The notes under the pieces: generated by a model
What the model was told of the DNA's origin: nothing
The model's input: only the letters and a program-made list of their open reading frames with translations
Database searches by the model: none
Program-made: the position numbers and the translations under genes
NCBI GenBank assembly: GCA_017860255.1
Contig: JAFNAR010000013.1
Coordinates: 1 to 59,793, forward strand
Source of the DNA: Bacteroidota bacterium
Lineage (GTDB): Bacteria; Bacteroidota; Bacteroidia; Bacteroidales; P3
Length of the DNA: 59,793 bases
Direction: 5' to 3'
Shown here: piece after piece, positions 17,226 through 26,622 of the stretch
Layout: the number at the start of each line of letters is the position of its first letter
Position numbering within the stretch: position 1 is the stretch's first letter

Positions 17226-17705
17226 ATGAATCTAAAAAGTGAATTTACTGAAATAATTGAAGAGTACAAGGCTGTAATATATAAGGTTTGTTATGTTTAC
17301 GCACAAGATAAAGATGAGATAAACGACTATTATCAAGAGATTTTGATTAATCTTTGGAACAGCTACCCCAAGTTTAGAGGTGAGAGTAAGATTTCTACTT
17401 GGATTTACAAAGTAAGCCTGAACACCTGCATAACCTTTATTCGCAAAAAGAAACGTAAACCCTCAACAACTCCTCTTTCAATCGATGTAACACTTTTTGA
17501 AGACTCTGAAGCTAATAAACAAGAAATTGAAGAGCTATACAAACTAATCAATATGTTGGAGAAAATGGAGAAAACCCTAATCTTGTTATGGTTAGAAGAG
17601 AAAAACTATGATGAAATTGCTGAAATAACAGGGCTTACACGTTCAAATGTTGCTGTGAAATTAATGCGTATTAAGAATAAATTAAAAGAATTATCTAACG
17701 AATAA
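17226..17705 (+). CDS. ECF-type RNA polymerase sigma factor
   Basis: A 159-residue sigma-70 family protein with region 2 (YKVCYVYAQDKDEINDYYQEILINLWNSYPKFRGESKISTWIYKVSLNTCITFIRKKKRKP) and region 4 (LLWLEEKNYDEIAEITGLTRSNVAVKLMRIKNKLKEL). No regions 1 or 3, so it belongs to the ECF class. The next gene, 13 nt downstream, encodes a membrane protein without an obvious anti-sigma motif but in the position where the partner is usually found. The signal sensed is unknown. Confidence 0.92.
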   Translation: MNLKSEFTEIIEEYKAVIYKVCYVYAQDKDEINDYYQEILINLWNSYPKFRGESKISTWIYKVSLNTCITFIRKKKRKPSTTPLSIDVTLFEDSEANKQEIEELYKLINMLEKMEKTLILLWLEEKNYDEIAEITGLTRSNVAVKLMRIKNKLKELSNE

Positions 17706-17718
17706 ATAATTAAGAGAA

Positions 17719-18297
17719 ATGGAACTTGAAGAATTAAAACAAAAATGGGATATACTCTCAAAAGAAGTTGAAAAGCAAAAAATTATAAATAAAAAACTAA
17801 TGGATAATGTAGTTAATCAAAAACTTAAAGGATTAATTTCATATAATTGGTTAGGATTTGCATTAAGTATCTTTGCAATAATTTTCGTGATTTATTCAGA
17901 TATTACTATTGGCATGCCTGATGTAACTACCTATTTTTATATTGGAGCCATTGCAGTTTTTTGCTTTATGTTATATGATATTTACAATTACAGAATACTC
18001 TTAAAAGCAAAAAATTATAATCAAGATTTGATAAGTGCAGAAAAAACAATTATAAAATATCGTCAAAACACCATTAATGGTTACATATGTTCTTATGTTT
18101 TTATTATTCCTTATTTAGGATATTTCTTTATTCTTTTTAATCCAGCTTTACTTAGCACAAAATTATTTTGGTTAGTTATACTGATATTTTTAGGAGCTTT
18201 AGCCTTTACTTTTCTGATAGTAAGATGGGACATAGGCAAGATTAAAAACCTTCAAAAAAGTCTTTCTGAATTAAAAGAGTTTGAAAAAGAAGAATAA
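17719..18297 (+). CDS. Four-helix membrane protein paired with the sigma factor
   Basis: The 192-residue protein begins with a charged, probably coiled-coil cytoplasmic segment (MELEELKQKWDILSKEVEKQKIINKKL), then four hydrophobic helices at about 40-60, 72-92, 117-138 and 148-168, and a charged tail (KIKNLQKSLSELKEFEKEE). I do not recognise a named family. Position and architecture suggest a membrane anchor that binds the adjacent ECF sigma factor through its N-terminal helix, i.e. an anti-sigma factor, but no zinc (HxxxCxxC) motif is present. Confidence 0.7.
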   Translation: MELEELKQKWDILSKEVEKQKIINKKLMDNVVNQKLKGLISYNWLGFALSIFAIIFVIYSDITIGMPDVTTYFYIGAIAVFCFMLYDIYNYRILLKAKNYNQDLISAEKTIIKYRQNTINGYICSYVFIIPYLGYFFILFNPALLSTKLFWLVILIFLGALAFTFLIVRWDIGKIKNLQKSLSELKEFEKEE

Positions 18298-18302
18298 TGA
18301 CT

Positions 18303-20741
18303 TTAAAACTCAATTGTAAGTTTTGCGTTGACTTGGCTTGGGGTTAGGTAGTTTGGTACTCCATGATAGCGTCCATCGTAGTCACCTATCCACATATATG
18401 ATATAACATTATTGTTGCCAAAGACATTAAACCATTCAATATTAAGCCAAATCTTCTTTAAATGACGCATAAAATTATTCTGTGCCCATTTGGCATTTTC
18501 GTCTTTTATTCTAAATGTGAATGCAATATCTGCTCTCATATAAGAAGGCATTCTATAATCCTGTTGCCATCTCTCTGAATTTGGAGGACCAAACGGATAA
18601 CCTGTACCGAAATTGAAATTAAGATAAACTCTTAGATAAGGCATTTTTGGAACATAGTCTTGAAAACTTACATTCATATTGAAAAGTTGATCTGTTGGAC
18701 GAGGTATAAATCCATGATTATCTCCTTCAATATCTTCTTTAGTTTGCATCAATGACATCGTTACCCAAGAATCAATTCCTTCAATAAATTCTCCAAACAA
18801 ACGAACATCCATTCCTGATACATAACCTTTTGAATTATTCTCTGCTGAATAGCGAATTCTAACATTATCAATTGAATAAGGTATCAAATCCCAAAGATAT
18901 TTATAGTATGCTGAAGCTAATAGTTTGAAAGGTCTGTCAAACATTTTAAAGTTATAGTCGGAAGAAAGTACCAAATGAACAGATTTCTGAGAACGTATAT
19001 CATGGTTTATATTTCCTTCAAAATCTCTATATTCTCTAAAGAAAGGTGATTGAGAATAAACACCACTTGCAAAGCGGAATAACCAATCTCTTTTCCACTT
19101 AGGCTTAAAGGAAACTGAAGCTCTTGGAGAAAACAAAACTTCATTGTTGAATGTCCAATATTGAGTTCTTGCTCCTGCATTCAAATACCATTCTCCTTCT
19201 TTTTTATAGAAAGTCCATTGTCTTTGAGCAAAAGCGGAAAGTCTTGAAGAAGATATATCATTTACTGACTTATATATATTTTGAAGAATTGGAGGATTTT
19301 GCGGATTTATTTCTCCTGGAATATCAGGTAATGTTCCTATTGGTGTTCCTGCTGAATCGACCATCTTCCATTCATTCATTCTATCGCTAATCAATTCATA
19401 TTGATATTTTAACCCCCATGAAAGATGTCCATTATCATAAAAACGCAATCCCTTATGTTCAATATTATAAATATTTGCAACTAAACGATTTCTTGCATGT
19501 TCAATATAAGTTCCAATTCCTCTGTCAAAAAGATTACTGTCTGCTTCTGACTCTCCCATTTGTGTTTCATAAAGCCAATATTGACCTTGAATATCGTATG
19601 ACTCTTTTTCATCAGTTCCAAAAGCAGAAGCAATAAATTTGAGTTGAAGTTTCTTGCTTGGATTATGTGTTAGCATTAAAGCTCCAAACATAGAAGAAAA
19701 CCTATCTAATTCCTGACCATCAAAGTATACTTTCAGCTTATAGGATTGATAAACACTGCCAAAGGTTGTTTCCCTTGTACGAGGAATAAATTGATATTTA
19801 TTATCTGAAAGGTTACCTAAAAAAGCTATTTCTGTTTTTTCATTTAAATCGTAAGTCAAATATGCTTGAAGGTCATTAAACACAGGGTAATAGCTTCCTT
19901 CCGTATCCAATGAGCCAAGAATATATTTATTAGTTTTGTTTCTATATCCAATCTGATAGGTCATTCTTGAGCCAATTAAGCCCTGAAGATGAGCACTTCC
20001 TCCTAAAAGACTAATTGATGCACTTCCTGAAAAATCTTGAGGCTTTTTGTATTTAATATCCAACACTGAAGAAAGTTTATCGCCATACTTAGAATCAAAA
20101 CCTCCAGAAGAGAATAAAATATCTCCTACCATTTCAGAATTAACAAAACTTAATCCTTCCTGTTGTCCACTACGTATTAAAAAAGGTCGAAATATTTCAA
20201 TATCATTAACATAAACCAAATTCTCATCATAATTTCCTCCACGAACAGAGTATTGAGAAGAAAGTTCATTATTGGAGCTAACTCCTTCAAAAGTCTTAAT
20301 TAAACCTTCAATTCCAGAGGTTGGACCTACAACATTCTTAGCCCAATCAGTTTTTATTCTTGTTATTCCTTCTGCTCTTGAATTATCTTCCTTTATTTCA
20401 ATTTCTTTTAGTGTTGTATTTGAACGAATAAGTGAAAAGTTGATTTCTTTAACTTCATTAGGTTTAAGTCTAACCTTATATAGCTTGGTCGCATATCCAA
20501 TATAGGAAATTGCTAATTCTAAATCCTTATTTGCAGGGGCAGTAAAAGAAAACTCCCCTTTCTGATTAGTTGTAGCTCCAATTGCTATATCAAGATTAAT
20601 AATCCCAACATTTACCAAATCCAATCCTTCGTTCTTTTCATTAGTGATTTTACCTTTAATAAGTGCTGTTTTTCCTTGTGAGAAAGCTTGAATTGAAACT
20701 AATAGAAAAATTAAGATTATTGGTATGTGTTTGCGTATCAT
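18303..20741 (-). CDS. TonB-dependent outer-membrane receptor with carboxypeptidase-like domain
   Basis: The 812-residue protein has a signal peptide (MIRKHIPIILIFLLVSIQAFSQ). Residues 25-110 are a carboxypeptidase-regulatory-like (CarboxypepD_reg) domain (IKGKITNEKNEGLDLVNVGIINL ... GEFSFTAPANKDLELAISYIGY). A plug domain follows (LIKTFEGVSSNNELSSQYSVRGGNYDENLVYVNDIEIF), then a 22-strand barrel to the C-terminus, ending NAKLTIEF. No SusD partner is adjacent, so it is not a classical SusCD pair. It ends the pepD, pepP, plug-protein operon, 49 nt after the T9SS plug gene. The substrate is unknown. Confidence 0.92.
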   Translation of the reverse strand: MIRKHIPIILIFLLVSIQAFSQGKTALIKGKITNEKNEGLDLVNVGIINLDIAIGATTNQKGEFSFTAPANKDLELAISYIGYATKLYKVRLKPNEVKEINFSLIRSNTTLKEIEIKEDNSRAEGITRIKTDWAKNVVGPTSGIEGLIKTFEGVSSNNELSSQYSVRGGNYDENLVYVNDIEIFRPFLIRSGQQEGLSFVNSEMVGDILFSSGGFDSKYGDKLSSVLDIKYKKPQDFSGSASISLLGGSAHLQGLIGSRMTYQIGYRNKTNKYILGSLDTEGSYYPVFNDLQAYLTYDLNEKTEIAFLGNLSDNKYQFIPRTRETTFGSVYQSYKLKVYFDGQELDRFSSMFGALMLTHNPSKKLQLKFIASAFGTDEKESYDIQGQYWLYETQMGESEADSNLFDRGIGTYIEHARNRLVANIYNIEHKGLRFYDNGHLSWGLKYQYELISDRMNEWKMVDSAGTPIGTLPDIPGEINPQNPPILQNIYKSVNDISSSRLSAFAQRQWTFYKKEGEWYLNAGARTQYWTFNNEVLFSPRASVSFKPKWKRDWLFRFASGVYSQSPFFREYRDFEGNINHDIRSQKSVHLVLSSDYNFKMFDRPFKLLASAYYKYLWDLIPYSIDNVRIRYSAENNSKGYVSGMDVRLFGEFIEGIDSWVTMSLMQTKEDIEGDNHGFIPRPTDQLFNMNVSFQDYVPKMPYLRVYLNFNFGTGYPFGPPNSERWQQDYRMPSYMRADIAFTFRIKDENAKWAQNNFMRHLKKIWLNIEWFNVFGNNNVISYMWIGDYDGRYHGVPNYLTPSQVNAKLTIEF

Positions 20742-20790
20742 TATTTATATTTGAATTGTGAAAGTCTTTTCTTTACTTATCCTTAGTTTA

Positions 20791-22050
20791 TTATTTATTT
20801 ATATCAACCTTGGAATAACCTATTAAACTATCATAGCTATACCCTGGTTTACGGTAATAAACGAATATATTATAAGAATTATTAGACTCAGAGAAATTTC
20901 CTTCCATTTCATCTAAATTAAATGAAGAAGGATTGTTTTTTGGAGAAGACATTATCATATAGTTATAGAAGCCTTGTTTAAGATAAAGACTTGCTGTATA
21001 AGCTCTGTAAGTAGGATTATAAGTCATTTTATTTTGATTATTACAATACCAGTCAGAAAGTTCACCCCAAACATAGTAGTCTGATTCCAAACTTACTGGT
21101 GCATTCAAATAGAAATTAACCCATGCATAATCGGCTTCCAAGTTATAGTTGTCTGCTCTTTCACTTCTAACATAGTAGTTTCCATTCAAATCGCCAATGG
21201 TAGTATATGCAATATTTTTTCTATTTATAATTGGTCGCAAAATAACAACATTTTGCTCATCAACGTAATCAAAATTACTTACTGTTTGAGAACGTGTTCT
21301 AAGACTTGTAAAATCAAAATTTCTAAACTCATTACCAGCCTCAAACAAATTTGCATTATCGAAAGAATACTCTAATTCATTGGCTCTATACTGCCTTAGC
21401 TTTAAAAGAGAAGCATTATCCCTTCTTTGATTCTGCAAAACAACAACTTTCAAAAACCTGTTTGGGTCAGCAAAAGACATATTAGACGTTGGAGACACAA
21501 AAACATCTACCTCCTGCATTGTTCTTTGAGTTTGAGGACTTCGAGACATAATCGGATTTGCTCTTATATTTGCCCCATCTTCAACAACCATAAACCTTCT
21601 AACCATAACAACCTTATCAGGATTGTCATCAGCATAAACCTTAATAATGTAATTCCCAGAAACCAGAAAACGCATCATTGAAGAAGGAAACTCCTGCCAA
21701 TAATGCACATAACGTTGAATAGTATTTACTGAATTTGAATGATTTTCAATATATCCTGATTCAAAACCTTCAATATATTCTTGAGGAGTAAGTTCGCTTT
21801 GAGTCCAGTCGTAATTGCAATGGATTATTGAATAATTATATCGTTGAGTGTTTTCAACCAAGTCGTCAAATCTAAGTATTAGCTTATCGTCTGTACCCAA
21901 ACGAATTACAGGGAGTGAAAAATCCACTCCCTCTAACTCAAATTTTACGCTTTTGATTAATGGACTATAAACTTTCTCTTGCCAATAGGTTTGAGAAAAT
22001 ATAGTTAATGAAATCAAGAAAAAGAAAATAAGGGAAAAGCCTCTTCTCAT
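20791..22050 (-). CDS. Type IX secretion system plug protein (DUF5103)
   Basis: The 419-residue protein has a signal peptide (MRRGFSLIFFFLISLTIFSQ) and the characteristic DUF5103 order: YWQEKVYSPLIKSVKFELEG, LILRFDDLVENTQRYNYSIIHCNYDW, YIEGFESGYIENHSNSVNTIQRYVHYWQEFP, and a C-terminal carbohydrate-binding-like sandwich (YYVWGELSDWYCNNQNKMTYNPTYRAYTASLYLKQGFYNYMI). In the T9SS, Plug closes the periplasmic side of the SprA/Sov translocon when no substrate is bound. Its presence agrees with the T9SS cargo proteins in this window. Only one base separates it from the upstream aminopeptidase. Confidence 0.88.
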   Translation of the reverse strand: MRRGFSLIFFFLISLTIFSQTYWQEKVYSPLIKSVKFELEGVDFSLPVIRLGTDDKLILRFDDLVENTQRYNYSIIHCNYDWTQSELTPQEYIEGFESGYIENHSNSVNTIQRYVHYWQEFPSSMMRFLVSGNYIIKVYADDNPDKVVMVRRFMVVEDGANIRANPIMSRSPQTQRTMQEVDVFVSPTSNMSFADPNRFLKVVVLQNQRRDNASLLKLRQYRANELEYSFDNANLFEAGNEFRNFDFTSLRTRSQTVSNFDYVDEQNVVILRPIINRKNIAYTTIGDLNGNYYVRSERADNYNLEADYAWVNFYLNAPVSLESDYYVWGELSDWYCNNQNKMTYNPTYRAYTASLYLKQGFYNYMIMSSPKNNPSSFNLDEMEGNFSESNNSYNIFVYYRKPGYSYDSLIGYSKVDINK

Positions 22051-22051
22051 C

Positions 22052-23440
22052 TTATAACATTATTTCTTCAATCTCTTTAACTGTCTTAGGAATTGGAGTG
22101 CCTAAAACTCTGCTTGATTTTTCAGTAACCAAAATATCATCTTCAATTCTAATTCCTCCAAAGTCTTTATAAGACTCAAGTTCTTTATAGTTAACAAATG
22201 AAAGGAATTTCTTTTCTGCTTTAAATTTATCAATTAGTGCAGGAATAAAATAACATCCTGGCTCATTGGTAATAACATGTCCTGGCTCTAATTTTCTTCC
22301 AAAACGTAATGAACGAAGTCCAAATTGATTTGAACGGGAAGTCTTTTCATCATATCCAACAATAGTTTCATCAAAGTTTTCCATATCGTGAACATCCATT
22401 CCCATCATATGACCTAAGCCATGAGGCATAAACAATCCCATTGCTCCTTCCTTAACAGCTTCTTCAATATCACCTTTCATTAATCCAATTGCTTTCAAGC
22501 CTTCTCCCAATTCTTTAACTGCTTTTAGATGAACTTTTTTATATTCAATGCCTGGCTTAATTGATTTTTGAGCAATTAAATTAGCATTCAATACAGCTTC
22601 ATAAACAGCTTTTTGTCTTTCATCAAACTTACCTCCACAAGGAACTGTTCTTGTAATGTCTGAACAATATCCACTTGGAGTTTCACAACCTGCATCAGAA
22701 ACTAACATTCTTCCTTTCTTTAGTTTCAGGCTATGGTCGTGTCCATGAAGAATTTCACCATGAGTTGTAAGAATGATTGGGAACGAAACTGGACCGCCTC
22801 CACTTAATGCAATACCTTCCATAATGCCAGCAATCTCGTACTCATAAGTATTAAGATTCTTTGCCATACGCATCATTGTAGTGTGCATTTTATATGCTGT
22901 TTCAATTGCCTTTTCTATTTCTGCAATCTCTTCCAAAGACTTAATTGAACGTTGTTTAACTATTGCCTTACGAAGTTCAAGAGAAGCAAATTTTTCAACA
23001 TGGTCTTTCTTAATATGCAAAAGTGAAGAAAGCAAATTTCTATTTTCAGCTCTGTAAGGAGGAAGGAAATGTATTTTTCTTTCTTGCAAAATGGCTTGTT
23101 CCAAAAGATTTGAAAGGTCTTTTCTGCTACCACTGTTCTTCACTCCTATCTTATCTGCTCTATCTTTAACTGAAGCAACTGGACCAGTCCATATAATATC
23201 ATCTATTTCAACATCATCGCCAAATAAATAATCTTCTCCTGAGTTTGCATCAATTACTCCTGCAAGGTCTTGAAGATTATATTCAAAGAAATAACGAAAT
23301 GATGAATCTTGACGGAAAGTATAAGTGTTTGCAAGGTAATTAAATGGTGAGTCTGAATTTCCTAAAATTAGAATTAAACCATCTTTAATATCTTTTGCTA
23401 ATTGTTTTCTACGATTAACGTAGGTACTTTTACTAAACAT
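22052..23440 (-). CDS. Xaa-Pro aminopeptidase (M24B, aminopeptidase P)
   Basis: The 462-residue protein has an N-terminal creatinase-like domain (LILILGNSDSPFNYLANTYTFRQDSSFRYF) and the C-terminal pita-bread domain. The metal-binding residues are visible as SDAGCETPSGYCSDITRTVPCGG, MPHGLGHMMGMDVHD, ITNEPGCYFIPALI and GGIRIEDDILV. It removes an N-terminal residue in front of proline, in the cytoplasm (no signal peptide). It stands between pepD and the T9SS plug gene, so this operon begins with peptide catabolism. Confidence 0.93.
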   Translation of the reverse strand: MFSKSTYVNRRKQLAKDIKDGLILILGNSDSPFNYLANTYTFRQDSSFRYFFEYNLQDLAGVIDANSGEDYLFGDDVEIDDIIWTGPVASVKDRADKIGVKNSGSRKDLSNLLEQAILQERKIHFLPPYRAENRNLLSSLLHIKKDHVEKFASLELRKAIVKQRSIKSLEEIAEIEKAIETAYKMHTTMMRMAKNLNTYEYEIAGIMEGIALSGGGPVSFPIILTTHGEILHGHDHSLKLKKGRMLVSDAGCETPSGYCSDITRTVPCGGKFDERQKAVYEAVLNANLIAQKSIKPGIEYKKVHLKAVKELGEGLKAIGLMKGDIEEAVKEGAMGLFMPHGLGHMMGMDVHDMENFDETIVGYDEKTSRSNQFGLRSLRFGRKLEPGHVITNEPGCYFIPALIDKFKAEKKFLSFVNYKELESYKDFGGIRIEDDILVTEKSSRVLGTPIPKTVKEIEEIML

Positions 23441-23465
23441 AATCTATTTATTTATCAATTCTAAA

Positions 23466-24914
23466 CTAAACGTTCTTCAATATATCTAAAGTATGTCTCC
23501 AACACATCTCAACAGTCTTAATTTCTAATTTTTCATCAGGTGAATGAACTCCACGAAGAGTTGGGCCGAAAGAAATCATATCCATTCCTTTATATTTTTC
23601 TCCAATAAGTCCACATTCCAATCCTGCATGAATGGCTCTTACTATCGGCTTTTTACCAAACAGTTTTTCATAGCTTTGTTCTGCAATCTTAAGAATATTA
23701 CTTTGAGGATTAGGCACCCAACCTGGATATCCATCTCCATGAGTTACATCAGCACCTACTAAACGTAAACATGCTGCATTTCTATCACAAGCTGCATCTT
23801 TTGCAGTTTCAATTGAAGAACGTTGAGAAGTTGCAATTACAAAGCAATTATCTATCATCTTAACTGATGCCAGGTTAGTTGAAGTTTCAACAAAATTAGG
23901 AATTTCTCTACTCATTGCCAAAACTCCATGAGGGATAGCATATAAAACATTCAAAAGGTCTTCTTGAGTCATTGGGTCAATAACTTCTTTTGGACATTCA
24001 ACTTCCTCAATTTTAACTCCAAGGTTAGGTTCAGTGGAACGGAACTCAAAACGAATATCGTCATTGTATTTCTTTACCATTTCAATCATTTCCTTAGCAT
24101 TCTCCTCATCAACAACCACAACAGCATTAGCCTCTCTTGCAATTGCATTTCTTAAGTTTCCTCCTTCAAAACTTGCAAGAGCATAAACAAGAGTATCGTT
24201 TAAAGTCCATAGAATACGATTTAAAACTTTATTAGCATTAGCTAATCCTTTGTTTATATCATCTCCTGAATGGCCTCCCTTGCCTCCGAAAACAGAAATC
24301 TTGTATGCTTTACCTTCTGTACAAGGCTCTAACTCGTATGGTAATTTTCCCAATGTATCTTTTCCACCTGCACATCCAATAAACAGTTCTCCTTCATCTT
24401 CAGAGTCCAAGTTGATAAGTATTCTGCTATTTAAGAAATCAGGTTTAAGAGCTTCAGCACCTGAAAGTCCAGTTTCTTCATCAACAGTAAATAAACATTC
24501 AATATTTCCATGTTCAATATCATCACTGTCCAAAATAGCTAAAGCCATTGCCATTCCTATACCGTCATCAGCTCCAAGAGTTGTTCCTTTTGCTTTCAAC
24601 CAACCTTCTTCGATATATGTCTCAATAGAATCTTTCTCAAAATCAAACACCTTATCGCTATTCTTTTCACAAACCATATCCATATGAGATTGCAAACAAA
24701 CCCAAGGTCGGTTTTCATATCCTTTAGTAGCATTTTTTCTAATCAAAACATTACCTATATCATCTCTTTGAGTATCTAATTTTCTATCATTACCCCATTT
24801 CAAAAGGTATTCAATAATTTTATCTTCCTTTTTTGAAGGACGAGGAATTTGCAATATTTCAGCAAAGAATTCAAATACTTTCTTAGGCTCCAAAGCCATT
24901 AAATCATTGTTCAT
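23466..24914 (-). CDS. pepD: Cytosol non-specific dipeptidase / aminoacyl-histidine dipeptidase
   Basis: The 482-residue M20-family metallopeptidase contains the zinc ligand motifs LQSHMDMVCEKN, LGADDGIGMAMA, VDEETGLSGA and a late IHAGLECGLIGEK and FGPTLRGVHSPDEKLEI. It matches PepD of other bacteria in length and order, and hydrolyses Xaa-His and many other dipeptides in the cytoplasm. It is the first gene of an operon with Xaa-Pro aminopeptidase (25 nt), the T9SS plug protein and a TonB receptor, and has a good promoter at 24957-24986. Confidence 0.93.
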   Translation of the reverse strand: MNNDLMALEPKKVFEFFAEILQIPRPSKKEDKIIEYLLKWGNDRKLDTQRDDIGNVLIRKNATKGYENRPWVCLQSHMDMVCEKNSDKVFDFEKDSIETYIEEGWLKAKGTTLGADDGIGMAMALAILDSDDIEHGNIECLFTVDEETGLSGAEALKPDFLNSRILINLDSEDEGELFIGCAGGKDTLGKLPYELEPCTEGKAYKISVFGGKGGHSGDDINKGLANANKVLNRILWTLNDTLVYALASFEGGNLRNAIAREANAVVVVDEENAKEMIEMVKKYNDDIRFEFRSTEPNLGVKIEEVECPKEVIDPMTQEDLLNVLYAIPHGVLAMSREIPNFVETSTNLASVKMIDNCFVIATSQRSSIETAKDAACDRNAACLRLVGADVTHGDGYPGWVPNPQSNILKIAEQSYEKLFGKKPIVRAIHAGLECGLIGEKYKGMDMISFGPTLRGVHSPDEKLEIKTVEMCWRHTLDILKNV

Positions 24915-24956
24915 AATAGTATATTTTTTAAATTAAAACCAATAAAATTAAGATTT

Positions 24957-24986
24957 CAAAGATACAGATTATTTTTTAAAGGACAA
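24957..24986 (-). promoter_or_regulatory. Promoter of the pepD operon
   Basis: On the minus strand TTG (24986-24984), 19 nt, then TATCTTTG (24964-24957), a near-perfect Bacteroidota promoter about 45 nt before the start codon. Confidence 0.7.
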
Positions 24987-24999
24987 GGAAATTAGTGAA

Positions 25000-25366
25000 A
25001 ATGTTGAGGAGTTGAGGAGTTGAGACGTTAACAGTAATTGTAAATTGTAATTTTAACTTTTAAATTACCCCTCATTCCCCTAAACAACTAAACGACTAAA
25101 CACCTAAACCCATTAACCCAACCCCTGACCTTTTACAAATAAGCGTAAAGAAAATTGGAGTTTTGAACGTGAAGAAAGTTTATATGTTTGAGCGAAGCGA
25201 GTTTATAAACTTTTAGGTCAAGACTGCGATTTTTAGCTTGTTTGTGAACAGTCTTGATTTTTGCAACTTTTTATCAAGAAAAAGTTGATAAGAAAAAAAG
25301 AAGGAAGAAGAAAAAAAAGTGAAAAGAGAAAAGTGATAAGTGATAAGAGAAAAACCTAAACAAAAT
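25000..25366. repeat. Gene-free stretch with dispersed repeats
   Basis: No gene is supported. Features are a 9-bp tandem (GTTGAGGAG three times, about 25011-25024), the text ATTACCCCTCATTCCCC near 25065 that recurs at 26555, and a segment at about 25180-25275 with GAGCGAAGCGAGTTTATA and paired stretches (GTCAAGACTG, CAGTCTTGAT) around a short loop. The last segment resembles repeats I have seen at gene ends in many Bacteroidota genomes; that is from memory, not a search. Confidence 0.5.
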
Positions 25367-25846
25367 TTATTGGAATACTTTGAACAGGAATGTTCCATGA
25401 TATTCTGATTGATAATAATTAGTATCAGAATCTTCATGTATATAAATACGCTTACTTGTCATATTGTAAACTCCACTTGTATCAGTTGAAAAAATAAGTT
25501 CATAAACATCACTATAAATATATTTATAATGATACAACGGGTCAGAAACAATAAAGAAGGTTTTTAAGGTTGCAGAACTATCACCTGTTTTGAGGTATGT
25601 GTAGGAAGTTGTATCTAAAGTTTCTTGTGGAAAACGAAATACAGGGTCACTAAATCTTCCATTACTAAAAGTAATACAGTGATTATAATTAGCTTGATTA
25701 TCCCTGCATAAACGTGCTGAAATAAAACTCTCTGGAGAATTACCATAAGTTGCATCAGCAAATTCAGAATCTTCATCGCAAGAAGAGAATATAAATACTA
25801 TTGATACAACAAAAATTGATAATATTAAATTTAATTTCTTATACAT
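25367..25846 (-). CDS. Small lipoprotein of unknown function
   Basis: A 159-residue protein with a lipoprotein signal (MYKKLNLILSIFVVSIVFIFSSC, lipidated Cys at about residue 23) followed by an acidic linker (DEDSEFAD). The mature part alternates short strands (ITFSNGRFSDPVFRFPQE, YKYIYSDVYELIFSTDTSG, ESHGTFLFKVFQ-like end), consistent with a small beta-sandwich. No named family is recognised. It follows another lipoprotein gene by 14 nt and was probably cotranscribed with it. Confidence 0.65.
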   Translation of the reverse strand: MYKKLNLILSIFVVSIVFIFSSCDEDSEFADATYGNSPESFISARLCRDNQANYNHCITFSNGRFSDPVFRFPQETLDTTSYTYLKTGDSSATLKTFFIVSDPLYHYKYIYSDVYELIFSTDTSGVYNMTSKRIYIHEDSDTNYYQSEYHGTFLFKVFQ

Positions 25847-25860
25847 AAAAGCCTCCTTTC

Positions 25861-26388
25861 TTAATTACAATCAGGATTTTGAACTCCTGCATAAACTGGG
25901 TCATTAACTCCCTTATACAAATAGAAAGAATAAATTTTGAATTTAGACACATAGCCAACCTTAATCCAACCATAGTAGTAACAATCGGTACCCTTAAACC
26001 TTACTCCAATATAATCTCCCACTCTAATATTTCCATCTACAGAAGCGTTTAAACTACTTTTCCATTCCCAACCATAATTCAACATTGCATTTTCATAAAT
26101 AGTTGCATAAGGTCTTGAAGGCAAAGTTAGTGGCATTATACCCGTTGAAACCTCAACATTTGAACTCATACCCTTAATACTAACATAATTGGAAACATCC
26201 CTAATCAGAACATCACCCTCTCCATCCGAATCCATATCCAACTCAATTTCATCATTCAATTTTACAGGAGAAGAAAAGTCTTTGTAACAACATAAGCCAT
26301 CACATTCATTGCAATAATCCGCATCATTACATCCCCCAAAACATAAAGTCAGGCAGAGCAAAACAGGATAAAGAAATAACTTTTTCAT
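25861..26388 (-). CDS. Cysteine-rich small lipoprotein
   Basis: This 175-residue protein has a lipobox (LCLTLCFGGC, Cys at about residue 20) followed by a cysteine cluster CNDADYCNECDGLCCYKDF. It then has LNDEIELDMDSDGEGDVLIRD, an acidic stretch like a calcium-binding or thrombospondin-type-3 fragment, and IRVGDYIGVRFKGTDCYYYGWIKVGY near the end. The fold is not recognised beyond that. It probably sits in the outer membrane. A -7 box (CAAACTTA, 26438-26445) lies about 50 nt upstream. Confidence 0.65.
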   Translation of the reverse strand: MKKLFLYPVLLCLTLCFGGCNDADYCNECDGLCCYKDFSSPVKLNDEIELDMDSDGEGDVLIRDVSNYVSIKGMSSNVEVSTGIMPLTLPSRPYATIYENAMLNYGWEWKSSLNASVDGNIRVGDYIGVRFKGTDCYYYGWIKVGYVSKFKIYSFYLYKGVNDPVYAGVQNPDCN

Positions 26389-26437
26389 AATAACACTTTT
26401 TTATATTTAGGAAAATATTGAATTATTAAGGTCACTG

Positions 26438-26445
26438 CAAACTTA
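26438..26445 (-). promoter_or_regulatory. -7 element of the lipoprotein pair
   Basis: On the minus strand this reads TAAGTTTG, matching TAnnTTTG, about 50 nt before the start at 26388. No -33 element stands out. Confidence 0.4.
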
Positions 26446-26513
26446 CAATAATAAATTAATAATGAATATATAAAAAGTGAAATATTTGTGTACATTCGTG
26501 TTCATTTGTGGAC

Positions 26514-26544
26514 AAAAAAAGGGGGCAAGCACATAGCTCACCCC
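26514..26544 (-). terminator. Terminator of the HU-like gene
   Basis: On the minus strand GGGGTGAGC pairs with GCTTGCCCC (two wobble pairs) around TATGT and is followed by seven T residues. It lies 79 nt after the stop codon at 26623. Between the two is a CCCCTAAAGGGG palindrome (about 26566-26577). Confidence 0.8.
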
Positions 26545-26622
26545 AACTTTTCAATTACCCCTCATTCCCCTAAAGGGGAAGACACTTTTAACTTTTAGTT
26601 TTTCACTTTTCACTCTAAAAGA

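Noticed and set aside
25213..25437. 74-residue minus-strand frame
   Set aside because: It overlaps the end of the lipoprotein gene in another frame and consists mainly of low-complexity repeat sequence.
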